Part shown: piece after piece, positions 1 through 9,790 of the stretch
How the letters are laid out: every line of letters begins with the position of its first letter
Position numbering within the stretch: position 1 is the stretch's first letter
From: an uncultured Helicobacter sp.
GTDB lineage: Bacteria > Campylobacterota > Campylobacteria > Campylobacterales > Helicobacteraceae
DNA: 64,000 nucleotides
Reading direction: 5' to 3'
Assembly: GCA_944326445.1 (NCBI GenBank)
Contig: CALVDZ010000002.1
Coordinates: forward strand, 62,001-126,000
Translations under genes and position numbers: made by a program
The notes under the pieces: generated by a model
What the model was told of the DNA's origin: nothing
Database searches by the model: none
Seen by the model: only the letters and a program-made list of their open reading frames with translations

Positions 1-426
1 CTGCGCTAAGGAGAGAATCTCAAGGATTTTCTCGCTCACCACTTCGCGCACGCCATTTTCGCTGCCTGTGGTTGCGCCCTTTGGGTAGAGCTTGAGGATT
101 CTAATCCCCTGCGCGCTGGCTTCCTTAAGCTCCTCTAGGCTTAGGTTTTCGTGCAGATACAAAGTCATAAAGGGCGTGAAATCCTCACTAAGACGCATTA
201 TCTCATCACGATACGCCACAGCCAAGGCAGTAGTAGTGATAGGGGGATTGAGGTTTGGCATCACCACACCAAGCGCAAAACTGCGTGCGCTAGAGGGCAG
301 CACAGATTCTAACATCGCGCCCTGTCGCAAATGCAAGTGCATATCAAGCGGATTGAGTAGCTCTATATCCCCAAACTCCCTAGATTGCGTAAAATCCTCA
401 AAAAATCGCTCAAAAAACACGCTCAT
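1..426 (-). CDS. pyrC: dihydroorotase, 5' part only (runs off window)
   Basis: The gene codes for dihydroorotase, the cytoplasmic zinc enzyme that interconverts N-carbamoyl-aspartate and dihydroorotate in pyrimidine synthesis. Only the first 142 codons lie in the window; the rest is beyond base 1. The visible N-terminus carries the family's metal-binding motif LDMHLHLRQG (about residues 27-36), then MPNLNPPITT, and then KLYPKGATTGSENG near the carbamate-lysine region. These fit the E. coli-like class II PyrC. The ATG at 424-426 starts 22 bases after the upstream manB stop on the same strand, so the two are probably co-transcribed. The call rests on motifs and is solid for the part seen. Confidence 0.9.
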   Translation of the reverse strand, partial: MSVFFERFFEDFTQSREFGDIELLNPLDMHLHLRQGAMLESVLPSSARSFALGVVMPNLNPPITTTALAVAYRDEIMRLSEDFTPFMTLYLHENLSLEELKEASAQGIRILKLYPKGATTGSENGVREVVSEKILEILSLAQ

Positions 427-448
427 CGTTACTGCTCCGCCTATGCGC

Positions 449-1852
449 TCATTGACATTGTGCAAGGAGATCGAGCATTTTTTGTTTATAGAGCATTGCG
501 CTCTCTTGGGAGCGCGCCTCAAAGCGACTCACAAGCACGGGCGTGGTATTGCTCGCACGCAAAAGCCCCCACCCATTCTCAAACACCACGCGCAAACCAT
601 CGATATCAATCACTTTAACAATCTTTGGAAAGTCGCTTGGTGGATTTGCCAAACGCTCCTTAAGCTCGGCGATAAGGGCGAATTTGCGCTCCTCTGTGGT
701 GGCGATTTTCTCCTCTGGAGTGGAAAACATCTTAGGCAGGGCAGCGATTTGGGATTCTATCTCTTGGGGTGTGGCTTTGATAAAGAGCTCTAATGCCCTA
801 AATGCTGAGTAAATCGCATCGTCATAGCCAAAATACCGCTCTTTAAAAAAGATATGCCCGCTCATCTCCGCGGCGAGATGAGCCCCTAGCTCTTTGAGCT
901 TAACCTTGAGATTAGAATGCCCAGTTTTATACATCACCGCCTTACCGATTTTGTCAATCTCATCATACATTATGCTTGAGCACTTCACCTCGCCGATAAC
1001 AACAGGCTTAATCCCGCGGCTTGCCATCTCACGCGCAAAGAGTATGGCGAGCTCATCGCCCTTGTAGCTATAATTTGTGCTCAGCAGTGCTAGCCTGTCC
1101 GCATCGCCATCAAAGGCAATGCCTATGGGGATTTGCTGCTGCGCCATAGTGGTTTTGAGATCGTGGAGATTTTCCTCCTCGCTTGGATCTGGGTGGTGGT
1201 TAGGGAAAGTCCCATCTGGCTCGAAATACAAGCCCTCATACTTGATATGTAGATTCTCTAGCACTTGCTTTATCGCCACGCCTGCCACGCCATTGCCACA
1301 ATCAACCGCGATAGGATAGGGAAAATGCGCGAGATGACTAAACTGCTCGCTTAAAAACGCAATGTAAAAATCTAACGCGGGGAGCTTGTGAGAATCCTTG
1401 CTATAGGAGATAAATGGGTGTGAATCTAGCTGCGCGATGAGCTCCTGCCCAAGCTCCCTTATCGCCTCGCCATAGAATGGGGCATTTTGTAGAGTAATCT
1501 TAAAGCCGTTATACTCAGGGGGATTGTGCGAGCCTGTAATCATCACAGAATTTTTGCACTGCACGCCATTGATGGTATTATAAGTGGCAAAATACGCCAC
1601 GGGCGTGGGGATAAGCCCAAGATCATATACCTCTATATCAGCGTTTTCAAAGCCACTTTTTAGCCACCCAAAAAGTATCTGGGAATGCGTGCGTGCGTCC
1701 ATACCGATACTCACACTTCTTTCCCCAAGCTTTTTAAGTCTCTCGCCCAAAAACCTGCCGATATTAAACACCACATCTTGCGTGAGATCCTGCCCAAAAA
1801 TCCCGCGTATGTCGTATTCTCTAAAGATTTTTTCCACTTCCTTTGCACTCAT
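449..1852 (-). CDS. manB: phosphomannomutase/phosphoglucomutase
   Basis: This is a 467-residue enzyme of the alpha-D-phosphohexomutase family, converting mannose-6-P or glucose-6-P to the 1-phosphate for GDP-mannose or UDP-glucose and so for LPS sugars. The active-site phosphoserine loop TGSHNPP is at residues 106-112, the metal-binding loop DGDADR near residue 250, the sugar-binding GEMSGH-type loop reads AEMSGHIFF, and the C-terminal phosphate-binding loop reads RASNTTPVL. Length is normal for AlgC/ManB enzymes. The ATG at 1852 has a good AAGGAG ribosome binding site. GDP-mannose made from its product would feed the GDP-fucose synthase found near 41 kb (inference). AlgC is an equally good name, since substrate preference cannot be read from sequence. 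Confidence 0.88.
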   Translation of the reverse strand: MSAKEVEKIFREYDIRGIFGQDLTQDVVFNIGRFLGERLKKLGERSVSIGMDARTHSQILFGWLKSGFENADIEVYDLGLIPTPVAYFATYNTINGVQCKNSVMITGSHNPPEYNGFKITLQNAPFYGEAIRELGQELIAQLDSHPFISYSKDSHKLPALDFYIAFLSEQFSHLAHFPYPIAVDCGNGVAGVAIKQVLENLHIKYEGLYFEPDGTFPNHHPDPSEEENLHDLKTTMAQQQIPIGIAFDGDADRLALLSTNYSYKGDELAILFAREMASRGIKPVVIGEVKCSSIMYDEIDKIGKAVMYKTGHSNLKVKLKELGAHLAAEMSGHIFFKERYFGYDDAIYSAFRALELFIKATPQEIESQIAALPKMFSTPEEKIATTEERKFALIAELKERLANPPSDFPKIVKVIDIDGLRVVFENGWGLLRASNTTPVLVSRFEARSQESAMLYKQKMLDLLAQCQ

Positions 1853-1917
1853 AATCTGCTCCTTTATCTCATAAGAATTTTGAAAAAAATTTTACAAAAA
1901 CTTTAGCAGAAATGCGA

Positions 1918-1923
1918 TACAAT
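1918..1923 (+). promoter_or_regulatory. possible -10 box for the hisC-fli operon
   Basis: A GATACAAT sequence lies about 70 bases before the hisC start in the 139-base divergent spacer. The same octamer stands upstream of the glycosyltransferase at 36860. Helicobacter sigma-70 promoters often have only a clear -10 box. Weak support: no -35 match was sought rigorously. Confidence 0.3.
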
Positions 1924-1991
1924 TTGCCAAGTTTTGGCGTTTATTTTGGAAAAACCACTGCGATTTTTAAGATTTTTGTGCAAGGATTAAG

Positions 1992-3083
1992 ATGCGATTT
2001 AACCCCGTGTTGCGAGATCTCGCTTCCTACGAGGCTGGGAAACCCATAGAATTAGTAATGCGTGAGTATGGTATAAAGCGCGAAGATATCATCAAGCTCG
2101 CAAGCAATGAAAACCCTTATGGCACTTCTCCACAAGTCTTACAATCCATACGCCTTGAGGATATGAGCCTCTATCCTGATGACTCCTATTATGAGCTAAA
2201 AGACGGCTTAGCAGCGCACTATGGCGTGGATTCTCAAAACATCATCATCGGTTCTGGGAGTGATCAAATCATAGAGTTTTGTATCCACGCATTGCACAAA
2301 GAGGGGCTTAAGATTCTGCACGCGGGCGTTACTTTCGCAATGTATGGAATCTATGCCAAACTCTATGGCGCACAAGTGCTAAAAACCCCCGATAACGCGC
2401 ACAATCTCGCGCAGTTTTTAGAATCTTACCAAGCCCACAAGCCCGATATTATCTTTTTGTGCGTGCCTAATAACCCGCTAGGGGAATGCCTAGAATCTAA
2501 GCAGATAGAGGACTTCCTCGCACACATTAGCCCCGATACGCTCGTAGTGATAGATGGCGCGTATCAAGAATACGCCGCCTACAAAGACAGCGCAAGGAGT
2601 ATCAATCCCGCACATTTTATCAGCACATATCCCAATGTCCTCTATCTAGGCACCTTTTCAAAAGCTTATGGACTAGGCGGTATGCGCGTGGGCTATGGCA
2701 TAGCCCAAGGCGAGATTATTACCGCCTTGCACAAGGTGCGCGCACCCTTTAATATCACAACGCTAAGCCTGCAGGCAGCCATCAGCGCGCTTAAAGATCA
2801 AGACTTCATCCGCTCCTGTGTCCAAAAAAACTTCGAGCAAATGGCACGTTATGAGGAATTTGCTAGGACGCAGGGAATCGAGTTTATCCCCTCATATACT
2901 AATTTCATTACCTACCACAGCGAGCAAATTGAGAGCACTAAACTCTGTCAATGGCTCTTAGAGCACGGGGTTATCGTGCGCGATTTGGCGAGCTATTCTC
3001 TAAATGCCTTTAGGATAACCATCGGCACGCAAGAGCAAAACACGCGTGTCCTTGCGCTTTTGCAAAAATACCTTGGGCGATAG
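1992..3083 (+). CDS. hisC: histidinol-phosphate aminotransferase
   Basis: A 363-residue PLP-dependent class I/II aminotransferase making histidinol phosphate in histidine synthesis. N-terminal SNENPYG (about residues 37-43) is the HisC hallmark, and the Schiff-base lysine lies in TFSKAYGLGGMRVGYG at about residue 224. Length matches the family. The start ATG follows CAAGGATTAAG. It is the first gene of a run fliF-fliG-fliH-dxs with short spacings (13 bases to fliF), so it is probably co-transcribed with flagellar genes. Some HisC proteins also act on aromatic amino acids, so breadth of substrate is open. Confidence 0.92.
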   Translation: MRFNPVLRDLASYEAGKPIELVMREYGIKREDIIKLASNENPYGTSPQVLQSIRLEDMSLYPDDSYYELKDGLAAHYGVDSQNIIIGSGSDQIIEFCIHALHKEGLKILHAGVTFAMYGIYAKLYGAQVLKTPDNAHNLAQFLESYQAHKPDIIFLCVPNNPLGECLESKQIEDFLAHISPDTLVVIDGAYQEYAAYKDSARSINPAHFISTYPNVLYLGTFSKAYGLGGMRVGYGIAQGEIITALHKVRAPFNITTLSLQAAISALKDQDFIRSCVQKNFEQMARYEEFARTQGIEFIPSYTNFITYHSEQIESTKLCQWLLEHGVIVRDLASYSLNAFRITIGTQEQNTRVLALLQKYLGR

Positions 3084-3096
3084 CTAGGAGTGCGGT

Positions 3097-4809
3097 GTGA
3101 ATTTGCAACTCATCTTAGAGCAAGTTTCTAAAATCCTTGGACGCATCAACAAAAAACAGCGCATTATTATCCTTGCTACCATCGTGGTGCTCATATCTTT
3201 TGTTACCTATCTCGTGCTTTTTAGAGTGGATACCAAAAACGAATACGAGGGCTATTCTGTGCTTTTTAATGGCATAGATCCCGCCGATAGCGCGCTGATT
3301 TTACAGAATCTCCAGCAAAACAAAATCCCCTATAAAATCCCCACGGATAACACAATCCTAATCCCAAGTGATAAGGTCTATGAGCAGCGCATAAATCTCG
3401 CCTCGCTTGGAATCCCAAAGCAGGGCAAAAAGATAGGCTTTAGCGATTTTATCGAGAACCAAAACCTCGGCGATACGGATTTTAGAGAACAAACCAAATA
3501 CCAACTAGCCGTGGAGGGAGAGCTCACAAAGACAATTGAGAGTATCACGGCTATCGAGAGCGCGAGTGTGCTCATCGCCCCGGCAGAAAAATCCGTCTTT
3601 AGCAAGCAAAATATCCCGCCAACAGCCTCGGTGAAGATTCAGCTAAGGCAGGGTATGGATCTCACCCAAGCCCAAATCATAGGTATCAAAAACCTCGTAG
3701 CTGCCGCAGTTACCAACCTCACGCCAGATAGGGTAAAAATCATCAACCAAGATGGTGATTTGCTCGGCGAGATTAATGAGTTTAGCGAGCCATCAGGTAT
3801 GATAAAGCTCGCGGAATTGCAGCGCAAATACCAAATGAATATCGAAAAAAATTATGAGCATAAAATCATCGAAGCACTCAAAGCCATCGTGGGCGATGAA
3901 AGCAGGGTGCGCGCGCAGGTAAGTATGGAATTTGACTTTAGCCAAGTCAAGCAAACCCAAGAGCTTTTTGGCAACAATGTCGTGGCGGCACAGCGCAACA
4001 TCGAGGAGTATGAAAAGGGCTTGCGCGAAACTCCCATAGGCGGCGTGCCCGGCGTGGTGAGCAATATCGGACCTGTGCAGGGGCTTGATGACAACAATAT
4101 CCTTAATGAGAAGCGCAAAACCGATGAAGCCACGAATTTTGTCGTGGATAGGACAGTGAGTGAGATAAAGGGACCTATTGGCACATTAAAGCGCATAAGC
4201 ACGGGTGTGGTGATCGATGGGACGTATCGCGAGATAATCGATGAGGAGGGCAACAAACGCCTAGAGTATGTCCCTCGCAGCGAGCGCGATCTCAAAGAGA
4301 TTGAGGATATTGTCAAGGGCGTGATTTCTTTTAGCGAGGAGCGAGGGGATTTTGTCAAAGTCTCAAACTTCGAGCTAAACGCCGCCACGGCTAATTATCG
4401 CCCAAAAGATTCTTGGGAGAGCTTTTCAGAGCAGGTTGAAAAATACCTAGGACCATTTTTGCCACTTATCAAATACTTCATCGTGGCAATCGTGCTCTTT
4501 ATCTTTTACAAAAAAATCGTCGCGCCCTTTGCCGAGCGTATGCTAGAAGTGCAGGAGGAGGAAGACGACGAGGTGGAATCCCTCCTGCGGCTTGATGAGG
4601 ATGACGATGAGGATCTCAATAGATTCAGTGAGCTGCGCAAGCGTGTGGAGGATCAGCTAGGCATAGGCGGTGGATTCAATGAAGATGAGGTAAAGTATGA
4701 GGTGATTTTGGAGAGAATGCGCAATGTGATCTCTGAAAAGCCCGAGGAAGTCGCCTCGCTCTTTCAAACGCTCATCAAAGATGAGCTAGAGATCAACGCA
4801 GCTTCATAA
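3097..4809 (+). CDS. fliF: flagellar MS-ring protein FliF
   Basis: FliF (570 residues) forms the membrane/supramembrane ring of the flagellar basal body. A first membrane helix lies at about residues 24-45, followed by the periplasmic ring-building domains with VSMEFDFSQ near the middle. A second helix lies at about residues 455-475. The acidic, FliG-binding cytoplasmic tail holds runs of Asp/Glu and ends with a conserved ILERMRNVISEKPEEVA segment. The start is GTG at 3097, placed by a TAGGAG ribosome binding site six bases upstream; no ATG fits as well. fliG follows after 17 bases. In H. pylori the same fliF-fliG-fliH-dxs order is known. Confidence 0.95.
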   Translation: MNLQLILEQVSKILGRINKKQRIIILATIVVLISFVTYLVLFRVDTKNEYEGYSVLFNGIDPADSALILQNLQQNKIPYKIPTDNTILIPSDKVYEQRINLASLGIPKQGKKIGFSDFIENQNLGDTDFREQTKYQLAVEGELTKTIESITAIESASVLIAPAEKSVFSKQNIPPTASVKIQLRQGMDLTQAQIIGIKNLVAAAVTNLTPDRVKIINQDGDLLGEINEFSEPSGMIKLAELQRKYQMNIEKNYEHKIIEALKAIVGDESRVRAQVSMEFDFSQVKQTQELFGNNVVAAQRNIEEYEKGLRETPIGGVPGVVSNIGPVQGLDDNNILNEKRKTDEATNFVVDRTVSEIKGPIGTLKRISTGVVIDGTYREIIDEEGNKRLEYVPRSERDLKEIEDIVKGVISFSEERGDFVKVSNFELNAATANYRPKDSWESFSEQVEKYLGPFLPLIKYFIVAIVLFIFYKKIVAPFAERMLEVQEEEDDEVESLLRLDEDDDEDLNRFSELRKRVEDQLGIGGGFNEDEVKYEVILERMRNVISEKPEEVASLFQTLIKDELEINAAS

Positions 4810-4826
4810 GCCTAAGGAGAAGTGAT

Positions 4827-5858
4827 ATGGCGATTAACCTTACCCCGCGTCAAAGAGCCCAATATGATGAACTCTCTATGTCGGAGAAAATCGCGATTTT
4901 GCTCATACAGCTAGGCGATGAGATCACAAGCGAGATATTCCGCCATCTTGATATAGATTCTATCACCGAGATTTCTAAGCAAATCGCCCAGCTTGGCAAC
5001 ACCGATAAGAGCATTGGGGCGGCGATACTAGAGGAATTTTATGTAATCTTCCAATCCAACCAATACATTAATAGCGGTGGCTTGGACTATGCACGAGACT
5101 TGCTAATTAAGGCATTGGGACCAGAGGCTGCTAAGGCGATTTTGGACAAGCTCGCCAAAACTATGCAATCTGCCAAAAACTTCGCCTATCTCGCCAAGGT
5201 GCGCCCGCAGCAGCTTGCGGACTTTATCATCAACGAGCACCCCCAAACCATCGCCCTAATCCTCGCGCATATGGATCCAAGCTCTGCGGCAGAGACTTTG
5301 GGGTATTTTTCTGACGATTTGCGTGCGGAAGTGGCGATTAGAATGGCAAACCTCGGGGATATCTCGCCAAATGTCGTTAAAAGAGTTTCAGCAGTGCTAG
5401 AAAACAAGCTAGAATCTCTCACGAGCTACAAAGTCGAGGTGGGCGGCACGCGCTCTGTGGCAGAGATGTTTAACCGCCTAGGGCAAAAGGCAGCCAAGGC
5501 GACTATCGCGCATATCGAGCAAATCGATGAGCAGCTCGCCACTGAGATCAAAGAGATGATGTTTACTTTTGAGGATATCAACAAGCTCGATAACAACGCC
5601 ATTAGGGAGATTCTCAAAATCGCAGACAAAAAAGATCTCACGCTCGCACTCAAATCGGCTAATGATGAACTCAAGCAAAAATTTATGGCAAATATGAGCC
5701 AGAGGGCGAGCGAGCAGTTTATCGAGGAGATGCAATTCCTTGGGGCTGTGAAAGTGCGTGATGTAGAAAATGCCCAAAGAAAAATCGTCGAAGTCGTGCA
5801 AACCCTATCAGAGCAGGGCTTAATCCAATTAGGCGAACAGGACGATGTCATTGTTTAA
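4827..5858 (+). CDS. fliG: flagellar motor switch protein FliG
   Basis: FliG (343 residues) is the torque-generating rotor protein bound to FliF on the cytoplasmic face and to FliM. The N-terminal domain starts with a typical SEKIAILLIQLGDE segment. The middle domain has the EHPQTIALILAHM motif (about residues 137-149). The C-terminal domain carries the charged helix around RNIMFTFED-like FTFEDINKLDN that faces the stator. Length is normal. An AAGGAG site precedes the ATG. Its last 14 bases overlap the start of fliH, suggesting translational coupling. Confidence 0.96.
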   Translation: MAINLTPRQRAQYDELSMSEKIAILLIQLGDEITSEIFRHLDIDSITEISKQIAQLGNTDKSIGAAILEEFYVIFQSNQYINSGGLDYARDLLIKALGPEAAKAILDKLAKTMQSAKNFAYLAKVRPQQLADFIINEHPQTIALILAHMDPSSAAETLGYFSDDLRAEVAIRMANLGDISPNVVKRVSAVLENKLESLTSYKVEVGGTRSVAEMFNRLGQKAAKATIAHIEQIDEQLATEIKEMMFTFEDINKLDNNAIREILKIADKKDLTLALKSANDELKQKFMANMSQRASEQFIEEMQFLGAVKVRDVENAQRKIVEVVQTLSEQGLIQLGEQDDVIV

Positions 5859-6660
5859 TCAAGAAAATATCATCGGCACACAGAGTGCGCATAACCATAA
5901 AATCAGCAAGTATGAGTTCAAATCCATCACGCAGCCTAGTCATGAGCCCACACTGGATCAAGCACCAGCGCCTGTGCCCCAAGAGATCACGCCACAAGCA
6001 CCACATACAGAATCTCCAAAAACCCCAAGTCTAGAAAAAGAGCTCATCGATCGCCTTTTGCAAAAAAGCGATGAGCTTTCAGATTCACTGGCCAAGCTCC
6101 AACTGCAGTTTGAAAAAGCCCAAGAGCAGGCACACGCGCAGCTTAGCACCGCCAAAGATGAGGCTTACAAAGAAGGTTATAACCAAGCAAAAGAGGAGAT
6201 TAAATCAGAAATACAAGATGAGTTTAACGCCCAAAAGAAAATCTTAGTAGATTCTATCATCACGCTAGAAAACGCGCTCAAAGATTCCCAAACCCATCTC
6301 CAAAATCTCGAAAAAGAGCTAAGTGCCATCGCGGTGGATATCGCAAAAGAAGTGATTGTCAAAGAGATAGAAGAAAATAGCCAAAAGATCGCACTCACGC
6401 TTGCCAAGGAGCTTTTGGGCTCTATCATAGACGCCACCGATATCACACTCAAAGTCAATCCACAAGACTATCTCTACCTTAAAGAGCAGCTAGAGAGCGC
6501 GCAAAAAGATGGAATGCAAAAAATCACTATCCTCGCTGATGATGCGCTCAAACCCGGCGGGGTAGTCATCATCAGCAATCAAGGCAATATCGATGGGAGC
6601 ATTATGACGCGTTATAAAAATATGAAACAATCCATTTTAGACAATATGAGAGAGATATGA
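5845..6660 (+). CDS. fliH: flagellar export apparatus protein FliH
   Basis: This 271-residue protein matches FliH, the regulator and peripheral stalk of the FliI ATPase in flagellar type III export. The N-terminal third is Pro/Gln-rich and variable. A long coiled coil runs from about residue 60 to 165 (KSDELSDSLAKLQLQFEKAQ type heptads). A C-terminal FliH/HrpE-like domain includes IAKEVIVKEIEENS and the ending ADDALKPGGVVIISNQGNI. It starts inside fliG and ends inside the dxs start codon (ATGA overlap). The assignment uses both position and the C-terminal domain. Confidence 0.9.
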   Translation: MSLFNQENIIGTQSAHNHKISKYEFKSITQPSHEPTLDQAPAPVPQEITPQAPHTESPKTPSLEKELIDRLLQKSDELSDSLAKLQLQFEKAQEQAHAQLSTAKDEAYKEGYNQAKEEIKSEIQDEFNAQKKILVDSIITLENALKDSQTHLQNLEKELSAIAVDIAKEVIVKEIEENSQKIALTLAKELLGSIIDATDITLKVNPQDYLYLKEQLESAQKDGMQKITILADDALKPGGVVIISNQGNIDGSIMTRYKNMKQSILDNMREI

Positions 6661-8558
6661 ACACCCTATCTATGCAGCTACAAAACGCAGAGCAGGCAGC
6701 CAAGGCACTTTTAGATTCTAAATCCGTGCGTGCGATGAATCTCGCAGAGCTAGAATGCCTAGCTCAAGGAATCCGCGCCAAAATCCTGCACACAGTGAGC
6801 AAAAACGGCGGGCATCTAAGCTCCACGCTCGGTGCGGTGGAACTCATCGTAGCTATGCACCATATTTTTGATTGCAAAAGCGATCCCTTCATCTTTGATG
6901 TCAGCCACCAAGCCTACGCGCACAAGCTCATCACGGGACGTTGGGATAGCTTCTCTAGCCTGCGCACCTTTGGGGGGATTAGCGGATTTTGCAACCCTTC
7001 AGAATCTAGCGATGATTACTTCATAGCCGGGCATAGCTCGACTTCTATATCGCTAGCTGTGGGTGCTGCCAAAAGCTTTGCGCTCCAAAAAAGTGCGCGT
7101 ATCCCAATCGCACTCATCGGCGATGGCGCACTTAGCGCGGGGCTTGTGTATGAGGCGCTCAACGAGCTTGGGGCGCGCAAATACCCCGTGATTATTATCC
7201 TTAACGACAACGAGATGAGTATCGCAAAGCCCATAGGCGCGATTAGCAACTACCTCTCGCAAGCCTTTGCCTCCCCTGCGTATCGCTCTATGCGTGCAAA
7301 AATCAAAAAAGCACTCTCGGTAATGCCAGAATCTGCCTCATATCTCGCCAAAAGACTTGAAGAATCCTTTAAACTCATCACGCCGGGCTTGCTCTTTGAG
7401 GAGTTGGGGCTAGGCTACATAGGACCTATTGATGGGCACAATCTCGAGCTTATCATCTCGACTTTACAAAAGGCAAGAGAGCTAAGCGCACCCGTGATTA
7501 TCCACGCACAAACCACCAAGGGCAAGGGCTATGAGATCGCTGAAGGACGCTTTGAAAAGTGGCATGGCGTTAGCCCCTTTAACCTTGATACGGGCAAAAG
7601 CACCAAAGCCCCAAGCGACACGCCCACACCCACACAGACTTTTAGCAGCACGCTTTTGCAAGCTGCCAAGGCTAATCCAAAAATCGTGGGCGTCACCGCC
7701 GCTATGCCCTCTGGCACGGGGCTAGATGCGCTCATCACGCACGATCCCCATCGCTTTTGGGATGTAGCCATAGCCGAGCAGCACGCTGTCACCTCTATGG
7801 CGGCTATGGCAAAGGAGGGCTTTATCCCCTTTGTGGCGATTTATTCGACATTTTTGCAGCGCGCCTTTGATGAGATTGTCCATGATGTGAGCATTATGAG
7901 TATGCCGGTGCGCTTTGCTATCGATCGGGCGGGGATTGTGGGCGAAGATGGCGAGACGCACCAAGGGCTGCTAGATATCGCGTATTTGCGCGCTATCCCG
8001 CATATGATCCTCTTTGCGCCGCGCGATAATGCCACACTTGCCAAAGCCATAGAGTTTGCCATAGCCTGCGATCACGCTCCGAGCGCGTTTCGCTATCCGC
8101 GCAATGCATTTGTCTTACCCAATGGCGAGTTTAGTGAGTGTGCCTTTGGCTTGGGCAAGGCAGAGATTTTGCAAAGTGGCAAGGATATTTTGCTCATCGG
8201 CTATGGTAATGGCGTGGGAAGAGCGTGGGCATGCTCGCTCGCGCTGCAGGAGAGGGGCTTTGCGCCCACTTTGCTTGATTTGCGCTTTCTTAAGCCCCTA
8301 GATACGCAGATTCTCACAGAGCTTGTGTGTGCGCACGATTATGCGTTTGTCTTTAGCGATAGTTATTATTTGGGTGGCGTGGCGAGCGCGATTATAGAAT
8401 CCCTCCTGCAAACCAACGCGCGAGAGCATATCGCCAAAATCGTGAGCTTTGAAGTGCGCGATGCGTTTGTGCCACACGGCAGGAGCGATCTAGTCGAGCA
8501 GTCCCTAGGACTAGACACACACTCCCTTGTGCAGGGCATACTCAAAGCCCTGCGATGA
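6657..8558 (+). CDS. dxs: 1-deoxy-D-xylulose-5-phosphate synthase
   Basis: Dxs (633 residues) condenses pyruvate and glyceraldehyde-3-P with thiamine diphosphate, the entry step of the MEP isoprenoid pathway. The cofactor motif reads GDGALSAGLVYEALNELG and then NDNEMSIAKPIGA. The transketolase pyrimidine domain has AEQHAVTSMAAMAKEG and DRAGIVGEDGETHQG. The C-terminal transketolase domain closes the protein. The ATG overlaps the fliH stop by four bases. In H. pylori lepA follows dxs; here 1.8 kb of repeats follow and no lepA is seen, so synteny breaks at this point. Confidence 0.96.
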   Translation: MNTLSMQLQNAEQAAKALLDSKSVRAMNLAELECLAQGIRAKILHTVSKNGGHLSSTLGAVELIVAMHHIFDCKSDPFIFDVSHQAYAHKLITGRWDSFSSLRTFGGISGFCNPSESSDDYFIAGHSSTSISLAVGAAKSFALQKSARIPIALIGDGALSAGLVYEALNELGARKYPVIIILNDNEMSIAKPIGAISNYLSQAFASPAYRSMRAKIKKALSVMPESASYLAKRLEESFKLITPGLLFEELGLGYIGPIDGHNLELIISTLQKARELSAPVIIHAQTTKGKGYEIAEGRFEKWHGVSPFNLDTGKSTKAPSDTPTPTQTFSSTLLQAAKANPKIVGVTAAMPSGTGLDALITHDPHRFWDVAIAEQHAVTSMAAMAKEGFIPFVAIYSTFLQRAFDEIVHDVSIMSMPVRFAIDRAGIVGEDGETHQGLLDIAYLRAIPHMILFAPRDNATLAKAIEFAIACDHAPSAFRYPRNAFVLPNGEFSECAFGLGKAEILQSGKDILLIGYGNGVGRAWACSLALQERGFAPTLLDLRFLKPLDTQILTELVCAHDYAFVFSDSYYLGGVASAIIESLLQTNAREHIAKIVSFEVRDAFVPHGRSDLVEQSLGLDTHSLVQGILKALR

Positions 8559-8564
8559 TATTTG

Positions 8565-8646
8565 CCTTGATACTTGCTTTGAGATGAGGCTGCTTAGAGC
8601 CTCGCCCTAGATTCTAGCTTTGGGACGCGATACCAAGGCATTTTTA
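8565..8646 (+). terminator. possible terminator after dxs
   Basis: TGCCTTG is complementary to CAAGGCA, which is followed by TTTTTAG. Between them lies a second hairpin, GAGGCT paired with AGCCTC. The stem closes the hisC-dxs operon. The large loop makes this only a moderate terminator candidate. Confidence 0.4.
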
Positions 8647-8940
8647 GAATCTAAGATTTAAAGCCTTAGATTTAGAATCTACTCTCACAGATTCTAAGCC
8701 ATTACAGAATCTAGATTGAGAATTTTAGAATTCATCCTCACGGATTTAAAAAGCAATCAAGATTTAAACTAAGGCAGATTCTAAACCACGCACACAATCC
8801 AAAGTAGATTCAATAGAAAGTAAGTTTAGAATCTAAATCGATAGATTCACAATCTAGGGAAAATATAGAATCTAGTTTCAATGCTTTAGCTTCAAAACCA
8901 GAATCCACCTCCATAGAATCTAAAACACTCACACAATCCC
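8620..8940. repeat. AGATTCTA motif array
   Basis: No gene is visible. The stretch is packed with AGATTCTA and its complement TAGAATCT at irregular short spacing, the motif that fills every large intergenic gap in the window. It forms the left flank of repeat A copy 1. Confidence 0.8.
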
Positions 8941-9425
8941 CCCACTTCAAAAAATTTGTGCAAGGCTTTGCCCAATTTAAATAATGGGACGCGTGAGCGC
9001 AATGCCTAAGCGCAATTGTAAAATTGCGCCATTAATGCAGCGCAAAAATCAAATAAAATGTGTAGCGCGCAGCGCATATCTCGCCCTTGTCGTGTGTGTT
9101 AAAGCATAAGCTCCTTTAGAAAAATGCTAAAAATGCAGGAGTGCGTTTTTAGTATTTTTCTAAAGAAACTTCGTTTTCTAAAGAAGCTTGCGCTTTGTCT
9201 AGACAAGGAAGTAGCGAGGCTCTCCTGCCAAAAGATATACCTTGTGGCTGCGCAAAAAGAGCCAAAGGCTTGCAAGCTAAGCCACAGCAAAAAGCAGCAC
9301 TTTATCTTTTTGTGGGCTAAAGGAAACAGGGAGGGGATAACACCCCTTTTATTTTGCGATACACAAGATTCAAAGAAACAAAGAAGTATCCGTGAGAATG
9401 TGACTCTAAGAGGCTAGATTCTAAA
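8940..9425 (+). repeat. repeat A, copy 1 (structured non-coding element)
   Basis: A full-length copy of the dispersed element, plus orientation. In order it has a CAAGGCTTTGCC entry, a GCGCAATT...AATTGCGC hairpin (9010-9029), a GCGC hairpin near 9066, a long AT hairpin at 9115-9164 with a GGAG loop (9138-9141), then GGGG...CCCCTTTT at 9333-9350 like an intrinsic terminator, then the tail TCCGTGAGAATG. The same layout is in the copies near 19.4, 25, 32 and 59.6 kb. No ribosome binding site or convincing gene is seen in it. Confidence 0.75.
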
Positions 9426-9790
9426 TTTGTTTTAGATTCAGAATCTAAATCGCCAAATCTAGATTCTGAATCTAATCTGAATCTACCTTAGATTCTATGT
9501 TACTTGGATTCTGTGTTGTAGATTCTGTGGATTCTTTGGTGCTTGGATTCTGTGATTGTGTGTTTTTAGAATCTCGCTAGATTCTGTGCTTGTTTCAGAA
9601 TCTATTGGATTAGATTCTAAATCTGCGTTAGATTCTGTGTCGCTTAGATTCTATCTTTGCTCATTCTCTAGAATCTCTTTGGATTCTGTGCTCTCTAGAT
9701 TCTGTGTGTGAGAATCTGCGAGGAATTGTGTAGATTCTATGCCACTTAGATTCTGTATTTTCTCATTTCTTAGAGTCGCACTCCCACGAA
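9411..9790. repeat. AGATTCTA motif array between two repeat A copies
   Basis: A dense run of TAGATTCTG-like units roughly every 15-30 bases, mostly in minus reading. It joins copy 1 to the oppositely oriented copy 2. No gene is seen. Confidence 0.8.

Noticed and set aside
8940..9425. Insertion sequence or group II intron
   Set aside because: No transposase or reverse transcriptase frame, no terminal inverted repeats with target duplication that I could see. A non-autonomous mobile element remains possible.
9411..9790. CRISPR array
   Set aside because: The repeated unit is only about 8 bases, spacing is irregular, orientation is mixed, and no cas gene is present.
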